DNA from: Iris pallida
Lineage: Eukaryota; Streptophyta; Magnoliopsida; Asparagales; Iridaceae
Assembly (NCBI GenBank): GCA_029216955.1
Contig: JANAVB010023997.1
Coordinates: forward strand, 1,137,424-1,201,423
DNA length: 64,000 bases
Reading direction: 5' to 3'
Shown: piece by piece, positions 51,401 to 64,000 of the stretch
How positions within the stretch are numbered: position 1 is the stretch's first letter
Layout of the letters: every line of letters starts with the position of its first letter
Program-made: the position numbers and the translations under genes
The notes under the pieces: generated by a model
Told to the model about the DNA's origin: nothing
The model's input: only the letters and a program-made list of their open reading frames with translations
Database searches by the model: none

Positions 51401-51589
51401 ATACATGTCACGACTGTATCAGAGGCAAATGCCTCATCTTGAGTTATGGCTTAGACGTGACCTTGGGCATTGGGCGATGATCCTGCCCATTTTGTGGCAC
51501 AGGTTGTTGGGCTCGAGGCACTGGTCCCTGGTTCCCTGGACCATGTTGCTGCTATTGAGGTACCGTTGGGTTCAGTCTTTTGGCTGGGC

Positions 51590-52660
51590 AATTTGAACTG
51601 AAGTGTCCCCTTTTACCACAGTTCCAACATCCTCCTTCAAGAACTTCGCAATCGACGGCTAGGTATCCAAATCGGCGACATCTGTTACAGCGAGGTCCGG
51701 TGTTCCGTCCTTGGTATCCACTTTTGTGCCATTGTTCGGACGCTTCGTCACATTGTTTTCTCCTGCATGGCTAGGGCGCTTATGATTGTATGTATGCATA
51801 GTACCGGCAGCAACTGGGGGATATTGGCACTCAAGACGGAGAGCGTGATTTAGGGACTCGTCCATTGTCTTTTATTCCAAAACTGACACATGAGCAGAGA
51901 TAGAGGGCCGCAGACCCACTTTAAACTGCCGAGCACGACTCTCCACTATAGGCAAGAATGCTTCAGCAAACTTGACCAGTTTGTTGAACTCTGCTACGTA
52001 CTGCCGTACCATCATATTTCCTTACTTTAACTGCATAAATTTATTCTCTTTTTCTTGTCGAACGGCTGCAAGGAGGTACTTGATTCTGAACGCCCGTCGG
52101 AAGGTGGCCTAAGAGATTGCCGCTGTCTCGTCGTCATGTCGGATCGCTCGCTTTTGCATGGCCCACCAGTCATGCGTGTTCAATCGGAATAGAAGCTGAG
52201 CATACGCAACTTTCTTGGACTCATCAACGCCTAGAAGCTCGAACCAGTCTTCCAACTCCTCCAACCAATCGATCGCCAAAGAAGGGTCTTCAGTACCGCA
52301 GAAGGACATGCGACAATTTTTTGTGAATTTTGACACCTCAAAGTTGGAACTCCTTGGTATTGCAGGTAGTCGCTCGGGTACCTCCGGCTCGATAACGATC
52401 GGTTGGACCGCAGGCTCGGTTATGGCATGAGTCGTTGCAGAGTTGCCTGTGTGGACGATTTGCTAAAGAGTATCAAGCTGCTTCTGCTACAACTTGAATT
52501 GTGCATCGAATCGGACCTCGAACTGAGTCTACCGCGCCTCAGCTTGTCTCCGTTGGTCTTCAACGTGCTATCGATGCTATTTGTTTAGGCGCTGATTGGC
52601 CTCGGCCTGACATTGTTGCACTGGATGTGCATCATCCGTTCCATGGGTTCCATGGGGGCG
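51590..52660 (-). pseudogene. gag of chromovirus Y with two zinc knuckles
   Basis: The capsid words FCGTEDPSLAIDWLEELEDW, LFRLNTHDWWAMQ (52109-52336), FNKLVKFAEAFLP and LRPSISAHVSVLE follow in order with frame breaks near 52110, 52020 and 51870. Two knuckles lie near 51610-51690: C-NR-C-RRFG-Y-LAVD-C, with Tyr in place of His, and a normal C-WN-C-GKRG-H-FSSN-C. A Gln-rich N-terminal part is interrupted by stops. Confidence 0.85.
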
Positions 52661-52889
52661 TTTGAGGGTCCCTCTCCCAAGCTGCTCGAGCTACTCGAAG
52701 CACTTACTTCGTTCCCGCCCACAGCTTCTCGGACTTCTGGGATAGGAGACAACTCATATTAGTCTCAAGAAATATTACGGACTCACTGTATGAAACAACT
52801 CATCTCATCGACATGAGGTCAAAGGTTCGAGACTCAAACAGAAGGCCAAAGGATGTAAAGCTGTGCTCTGATACCATTATGTCACGCCC

Positions 52890-56466
<3,577 letters not shown>

Positions 56467-57058
56467 AATCTATCCACCTTAAAAATAATTTCGTCCTTGA
56501 AATTCCAATTCATGACTATTCCTTAAAATTCAAGTCTACTATTACCCTAATCCCCTCAATTTTAATCTCTCAAAATATTTTGTAAAATTCTTTAGTCATT
56601 TTATCACTCCGAATACTTGAGAACTTCTACCCACCTTTGGTCACACTACTCCTCAAAATACGGTCACTAAAGTCTTATGTTCTTCCAATTAGTTGTTAAT
56701 AATTCTACCAACAGGTATCTAGGGCTTGTGGCATCTATACTCCTAATATCTATAAACAACCCAACTCAATAATCATGCAATATTATACTATAATTTTAAG
56801 AAATTCTGATGAATCCTAGATAGCACGATCGTTCGTCACTTCGAAATAAAAAGGGACGAGAATCAATGGTATGGAAAGCAAGGAAGTATAATCGAGAGCA
56901 ATTATGGAGTTTTCAAGGACGTAGAGAATTTCTAGGAGAATTTTTAAGGCAGTGTGGATTGAAATTTCTAAGGGTTTAGTCAGTTGCGTAGGCTCGTACC
57001 AGTACAGTAACGTAACCGGTACGATATGCTCTGAACTGCATGGGCCACCACAAAAACT
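56467..57058 (-). other. internal region of element C, non-coding
   Basis: The 592 bp contain the polypurine complement at the left and a degenerate primer-site region at the right ('gctctgaactgcat', about 57028-57041, where 'gctctgatacca' is expected). An 85-codon minus frame has no recognised motif. Confidence 0.75.
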
Positions 57059-60000
57059 TGTCACGACCCGCACCCGGTTTTGGACGCAAGCTCGTGAGCA
57101 AGCCAGCTACGTATCGAGCGGACTCCAGCCCGACTCGAGTACGTATAAGCTGTCAAGGTCATGGTATCATGGCTAATCTAAACTATATCTCAATCCACAG
57201 GAAATATATAAACAAGAATGAACAAGTATGGGTCATGGTCTGCAGCCCATTAGCATATTGTTCGATTAGACTCTAAGAATGATATGAGTCTATAATAAAC
57301 AGAGTATATCATGGTACTGAATATAAAACACGAAAGGATAATAAAGAAATACCACAAGAAAGTACCTGTATCAATTATCGCAATCCTCTACATCCTGCTC
57401 TGCTAACTAACTCCATGCAATCGCTAAACCTGAAGAGATCATCAGGTCCTCAGAGGACTAGCAAGATACATAGAACATGCCTATCTAACAATTTAATCAT
57501 GCAATAATATATACTGGGTATAAACAGGAGCTAGACAGGAGACTGACAAGTGGCTACTGACAGGTAACTATGAACTCGGATACGGGATCAAGTATGCATA
57601 AATGAACTGCTGGTAGATCAATGGATACCAACCCTCGCCCCGATTGTGGACTCGCAGGTCAGTTTCAAGACAAGTCACCCTCGCCCTGATTGTGGACTCG
57701 CAGGTGCAAAGGACAACTCTCGCCCCGATTGTAGACTCGCAGGTTGTTTCAAGACAAGTCACCCTCGCCCCGTATGTGGACTCGCAGGTGCAAAGGACAA
57801 CCCTCGCCCCGTGTGTGGACTCGCAGGTTATGGAAAAGACAAGGAATAGCAGTTCACTCACACAGACTTACAGACACGACTCAGTCAAGACACGGGTGAA
57901 GGCACGACACGACCCAATCACGATACACGAGAGAACCAATCCAATATGAACTAACAAGGCTAACCATGTATAAGGACTATAGCTATACTGGCATGTACGA
58001 TATACAAATCACAAGTAATAACCAACTAGTAAAACCATATAATAATAGAAAAATGCATGTAAATAAACTGTAGAGGGAGACAAGGTATACTTGCCTGGTG
58101 GCAGCGCAAAGAATCAATAAATACCGTCAACTGGTACACCATAACGTCCAAGTCATCACAACTGTCTCCGAAAGCTGAAACAAAAATTGCCAACATTCTC
58201 AGAATAATCAAATTAGCTGGGATTGCCTGTCCTTAAGTCCAATTTTGGATACAGGGGCAAAACAGTAATTTTGGGCAAAAACGATGTCTGCCGTTGGATT
58301 CGCTTTGCACCAAAAAGCGTGCCAGAGTCAATGGTCTCTAAAGTTGCCAAACTACATGTCTACGGATCTAGTTTTTCGATACGAACCCAACCGTATGTCC
58401 AAAGTTGGATTCCGACGGGTCGTGCACAAAATCGCTCGTTGAGTCGGACCGTAGGGCCCGCGAAACGGTAATTTTCTCAACTGTCTCAGAATCGGACCAA
58501 ACTTGGCATACAGGACTAGAAAAATGATACGGACCTGTTGGCGTAAGTTTCGTCTTGATCTGATGAGTGTGCACAAAGTAATTAGGAAATTTGCACAAAG
58601 GCCGATACGAGAAATTTTGACGGATACACATCAAATTCGTCGCGCACACGCGACAAATTCAAATTCCGTCAAAGCCCACACGACCACGAAGCCGTTACGC
58701 AGCTTTCGATGCCTTCGGTTCGCGACCACGTCGCCCAGTTTGGCGGGACGCACGTCGTGTGGATGAATTTCTAAGTTTCTAAAACAGATTTTTCATGAAC
58801 TTTGAAAATAGTTTAACAACACTATAATCGATGCAAACTAAATCCATAAATGGGGTTTCCATCTCGTATATGTTGTCAAAAAACGTGTTCTATTAGATTT
58901 TGAAATCCCTAACTGGATTGGCCAATTTTGGCCTTCCAAAACAGTGGTTTTGCTTTCGAAACTGCTCTATTTCGAACAGATTTTTGTCGATTTTTGAGAG
59001 GGTTTTTCGGACTGATTAATACAATCTAAAGGAATGTATTATCAGGTATTAGAAGGTGTTTAGGTTGTGAGTATACCTGATTAAACGATTCACAAAACGA
59101 CCCCCTGTAGGCGACGAATCGTCGTCATGAAGTTTGGGCCAAGGCTGCCTCCGCTGTCACTTGTTTCCAGTCGCGTATGCTATTCCGGCCGACCCCGGCC
59201 GTGCGCGGCGGTATCGTCGGTGGCCGAGTGTGCGCGCGGAAGCCTGGGTCGGGGAGGGGCACCGTGGTGTGGGTATAGCTAGGGTTTAGATGGGATTCTC
59301 CCGATCGCGTTTATACGCGTGCGTATTTATACAGGGCTCGAGGGGGCGCGGTTACGCGATGGTGTGGGGCTGGTTTAAGCCTGGTTGGGCCAGGCCTGCA
59401 TTGGGCTGGGCTGGGGCTCTGCGGGCTCGGTCTTAATTGCAGCTGGGGTCTTTGCTTGGAATAGGGAAGTTGGGCCCGGGCTGGCCTGTGTGGCTGGGTG
59501 CTCCGGCCTGGCTTAGTTTGTTTTTTCTTATTCTTATTCTTCTTTTCCTATTTCTTTTAATACTTCTTTTTATTTATATCTTTTTGTATATAATATATAT
59601 CTATATATATATATCTATGTATATGCACAAACATATATTATTCTACATAATTTCTAATTAGCATCTTAATGCTATATATATAGATGTACTTATCTAAATT
59701 AATAACCAAGGATTTATTTACTGCATAAATAATACCCTTCATATCAATCATAAACATAAAATCAATAAAATATAAACCAAGAGTAGTTTTGGTGAACCTA
59801 ACCCGCATACCCTTTATTTGGCTCAGAAAATCATATAATTTTCGTAAAACACTATTTAATAATATTAATACCCAGTCTACCTATAACAAATATTTAAAAA
59901 ATAATTGCCAATTACTAAAAATATATACAAAATATTTACATATATCAAACATGTGTACAAGACCGTATTTGGTCCCACTACATGTCTACATGGGCTTGGA

Positions 60001-60351
60001 TTTGACTTGGGCCCAATCTGGACAGGTTCGGTACAACCGGGTTTCCCTAAAACTCAATAATATAATTAAATAATAAAAAAAATCTTCGGTACGGTTTACG
60101 TCGCAACTTGGCCTGGTTTTTCTAATTAGGACACTCATATGGCCCTGCATTCCCCTACCATGGCTAAACACCAGTTAAAGCACGCTACTGCACTATCCGT
60201 GCCATAATTTGTAGTCGTCTGGTACTTCAAAACTCAACCATGGCTAAAATTATCTACCGTAATAATTAACTAAATAAACATTTATAAAATTCTAAAATTA
60301 CTATTTAAATAAAAAATATTTCGAGAAAATTCTCCGGAAAGGGAAGCTACA
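57059..60351 (-). repeat. right (5') LTR of element C
   Basis: This 3293-bp LTR is collinear with the left LTR, with scattered substitutions and a short TA tract only. Its end abuts the second CGCCC. Confidence 0.93.
57629..57830. repeat. five-unit array in LTR C (right copy)
   Basis: This matches the array at 53459-53665 with the same unit order, so the array predates the insertion of element C. Confidence 0.85.
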
Positions 60352-61089
60352 CGCCCCGATTCCGTATAATCGATAGTCGTCCCCCGGGCGTGATGCCATG
60401 TGGACCTAAGTTGTGATCGCACAAGGCATAGTCATAAGGTTGTCTGAAATACCGTAACAATAGAGTGCGCAGAGTAAATTGAACACATTATATAGAAGAA
60501 AACTTTGAGCTTTAATGATAATGAACATCATATTACAGACTCGATACAAGGTGCCGCACGGGCTACAAACTGACTCCATTATAAAATAAACGTCGATGAG
60601 ATAGCCGTTCCATACATTGCACCCCTTTATACAACTAAAATATGCAAACACCTGGGATAGGGGAGAGTCGAGACATCTCAGCTTGGACAATTGGGGAGTC
60701 TTTAAAAGAGATCGAGTCAAGGCTTCGCATGCACGGACAAACTTCAAAACAAAGGAGCGCTGCCTTCAGTCACGCGGCACGCTCCTCCTGATTTATAGTA
60801 CCTGTGGAGAGCGAGGATTAGTACAATCAACGTGTACTGGCGAGTGGCTAATTATTTTCCATGCTCTCATTTGGTTCAAGAATTTAGATAAAATATGCAA
60901 TTTATTTTATTGATCTTTCTAGCCATCCTAGTCAGTTTCATGCAAGCAGTTTGATGGAACATAAATAAGGAGAATTTACGCTAGAACTTACCCACGGCAG
61001 AGCGTGCCGTGCAATATAAAGCTTACCATGTTCTTCCCTCTCATATTGCATAACATAAGTTTAACTAGTACATAATTGCGGAGGTCATT

Positions 61090-63561
61090 CGTAAGCCCAC
61101 TTCCCAAATTTTTATTTTTTTTAATTTTATTTGTTTATGATTAATTTTATGGTCGTTGGGAGTCATGCCAAAGCTTGTAGGTGGTCTATGACCATATTAA
61201 GGTCATATGACCTCTAGGTAGCTTATATATATGTATTATTCAGTTATTTTATATTTTTCTACAATTTTTGGATATTTTTAGGTATTTAATATTTAAGGTT
61301 TTATTATTTTTAAGGACTTTCAGGATTTACTAAAGGTCATACAGGGGTATTTCTGGACCAAATATTTTTATTTGGGCTCTAAATGACTAAATATATTTTC
61401 TAGAATATTTTAGAATTTTTCTGGATTTTTTTAGAATTTTTGGGAATTTTTATATAATTAAAACCTATAGAAATTATATTTTATAGGCTTTGAGAATTTA
61501 CTGTGAGGTCCCATAATGATATTTTGTATTGAAATATTTTATTTAGATTCTAGACACTTAAAAATATTTTTTTAGAATTTTTTAGAATTTTTCTGGATTT
61601 TTTGTAATTTATTTTGATTTATTTGGACTTAAAGTGATTGTTAAATGGTTTTCTTAATTAAATAAATAATTACCCAGTCATCCACCCTGGGGGGGGCCAC
61701 CTGTCGGCGCCCGCTACAGTAATCGCCTCTCTCTCTCTTATATATATGCATGTATATTCACAAACCCTAATTAATTATAGCCTCCTCCTTTGTAGTTTGA
61801 TCTTGGTGATTCCTCAACTTCTCGAGACGATTGCGGAGAGCCCCGACCTCGGATTCGCGTGCCGTTTTTTTATCGGATTCATCTCGAGGTAAACTTCCTA
61901 AATATGTAATTTATTTTCATCAAATCTAAATCTTAATTTCTGTAAAATTCGTAGCGTACTAGTTGCCCAAAACTTGACACGGTTTTGATGTTTTCGAGAT
62001 TCCAGGAGAACCTGAAATCGAAATCACGAACCGTTTGAAGTTTAGGAAAGCTAACACAGAGGTCTAAGACATATTTTTCTTAGAATTTAATTCATTCATC
62101 TAGTATTTTAGTTATTCTGTTGAACTCAGAATTGATCGGTGAATCACCGTTTTGGTCACGATTAGCCATAACGGCGATATCTTTTGACCAAAACATGATT
62201 TTGTGGCACGGTTGATTCCAGTGCACAAGTGGCGCTGAAATCTACCAAGGTGCATTTTCAAAATCTAGAGTTCATGATGTTTGACTAGATATTCAACGTC
62301 ACGCCTTGATTTGCGTGCCATGGTTTCCAAAATTGGAAATATGACTTTTTATCGCCAAACTTGCATGTTTAGATTATATTCAGATTATTATTAGGTTAAA
62401 TTAGATTTTTAAGTAATTTATTCTAGAATTAACTATTACTAGATTAGTTAACCCATTAGCCACTTTTTTCATGAATTTAGAACTAAAACCTTAGAATTGA
62501 CTTGTGGTTTTCGTGCATGGTTCGTGGTACAATGTATGTTATAGGTTGACAGATTCTAGATTGGCAATCCCCTCATCCTCTACTTATGACTATGGTTTGT
62601 GCAAGGATTCATGCAAGTACAGTATTGTATTTATGTTTTAGTTCATTATAATGTTTTCTCTATCATTTCCTTGTTTGATATCCCGTTGAGACATTGCTTG
62701 ATATTTCGTTGAGACACGATTGTGACACCGTAGTTATTTTATCCTTCTTAGTGTATCATTGACCGTTATTGATTGTTAGAGAGTTGAAAGGGGAAATACT
62801 CGGTAAGTACGTGAACAAACCCAACTATTTTGATTGTGGATAGCTAAGTCATACACCCCACATATAAGTTAGCCGTACCCTATAATTGTGGATAGTCATC
62901 ATATGATGTGCCGTATTAGACCAGCCGTTCACGTATTAAAAGGTATTTCAACACACATAGTTGTTCCTATTTTTCCTTTATCTAGTCCGTTATCTTGTTA
63001 GTTCATATCTTGTTAGTTCACATCTTGCTAGTTTATATTTTTCCAGTTCGTATCTCGTTAGTTCATACCTTGCTAGTTACATTATGCTAGTTCATATCTT
63101 GCTAGTGCTAGTTCATATCATGTTAGTTCATCTCTTGCTAGTTCTTTATATACTCTTTGCCATCTTGGTTTCTCATTGTTCTAACTTATTTTGGACTAAA
63201 AATATTAATTGCAATATGGTTGTACTCTGCTCCTTTCCTGACTGGATCTTTGTTATAGATGAGGTTGACGTGCCTACTCTTGCACTATAGACCATACGAG
63301 GGGGAGATAGAGACTCGAAGGACAAACCATAGAAGACTAGTTAGATGTGTAGTATTTTCTATAATTGTAAAAGCTTATATTCTTCTTCAAATGTAAAACT
63401 TTTATATTTTGTAAAGTTGATTTAGTTGTTGTAAATGAGCAGTTAGTATTTATGAGCACTTTGTTCATTGCGGGATAGACAGCGTACTACCGTCGATACC
63501 GCGGCGTAGGCTGGGCTTGGACACGCACTCGTATCTCGAAAAGCGGATGCGGGTCGTGACA
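61090..63561 (-). repeat. solo LTR B nested in the LTR of Y
   Basis: TCATT flanks the unit at 61085-61089 and 63562-63566, and the interrupted LTR of Y resumes exactly as in the intact copy near 47205. On the minus strand it runs TGTCACGACCCGCATCC... read from 63561 to 'ggaagtgggcttacg' at 61090; the terminal T has mutated to C on this strand. It is 2472 bp with no internal region, so it arose by LTR-LTR recombination. A run of 'tagttcatatcttgc' units lies near 62995-63150. Confidence 0.88.
62995..63155. repeat. short tandem repeat 'tagttcatatcttgc' in solo LTR B
   Basis: About ten imperfect 15-19 bp units give a low-complexity open frame (YLVSSYLVSS). The frame is not a gene. Confidence 0.75.
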
Positions 63562-64000
63562 TCATTGGCATGAAAACCATTCTGGACATAGCTTGGTTTA
63601 GACGGTGCACGTTCAACGAGGGTAGCGAGCCCCATTGAAAGAGGACCGAATACCCGCGGTACAATCCAGCATAGCTATCGTGTTTCTTCCTAGGCCGGAT
63701 CGGTCCCGTGGCCCCGAAATACCGTCCGAAGAAACAATCACTCTTGTATACAAGTTGTCCATGACTGTGCTACGTTAACAAGTGATTTAAGGCACATTTT
63801 ATGGTATCGTTGCGACAACTTTATAATTAAGATAGAGGGTCGAGGTAAAGGAGGTCAGCCACTCACCTTGATTTCTGTTCGAGGCGAGAGACTTGATGGT
63901 CGTGCTAGATGTCGCGTATGCAATTACTTGAAATCGCACAAGCAACTGATTAGAACAATGTATTATTCAAGGAGTTCGATATGTAAATGCGAGTTCGAAA

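Overview
This is nuclear DNA from a flowering plant. The evidence is a spliced gene with GT-AG introns of 2.1 to 8.7 kb, plant-type LTR retrotransposons with initiator-Met-tRNA primer sites, plant MITEs and very long (TA)n tracts. The first coding exon is very GC-rich and the later exons are AT-richer. That 5'-to-3' GC gradient is typical of monocots, so a non-grass monocot is my tentative guess; the species cannot be named from the sequence.

The only gene that looks intact is on the + strand at 20187-38106. It has four exons (20187-21497, 23637-23943, 27779-28246, 36986-38106) that join in frame into a 1068-residue U-box/ARM-repeat protein of the plant PUB42 type, a predicted E3 ubiquitin ligase. 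About 82% of the transcribed span is intron, and the introns are full of mobile DNA.

Layout: 1-1626, decayed transposon-type gene (- strand) with tandem repeats. 1627-4378, unclassified repetitive DNA with LTR-like traits. 4379-12353, a complete gag-only Ty3/gypsy retrotransposon with two 3.0-kb LTRs and a TATAT target duplication. 12354-14218, a TACC-rich and (TA)n tract. 14219-16631, a giant palindrome with arms of about 0.92 kb. 17283-18345, a broken Ty3/gypsy (Tat/Ogre-like) reverse transcriptase. 20187-38106, the PUB42-like gene; intron 2 carries a small minus-strand LTR element (24926-26736), and intron 3 carries a strange compound of three gag-only Ty1/copia copies (29080-33649) and foldback/Mutator-like MITEs. 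38755-40305, a small TRIM-like LTR element. 41493-64000, a stack of nested LTR retrotransposons: fragment Z is split by A (LTR 41965-46493), A by a degenerate chromovirus Y (46501 to beyond the window end), and one LTR of Y is split by a large-LTR element C (52890-60351) and a solo LTR B (61090-63561).

No tRNA, rRNA or CRISPR was found. The most unusual object is the compound at 29080-33649. It is bounded by a shared 5-bp target duplication (ATCCT), yet both of its ends are the same U3 end of the LTR in opposite orientation, which a normal LTR element never shows. All boundaries, target duplications and splice joins were read by eye; no database search was run.
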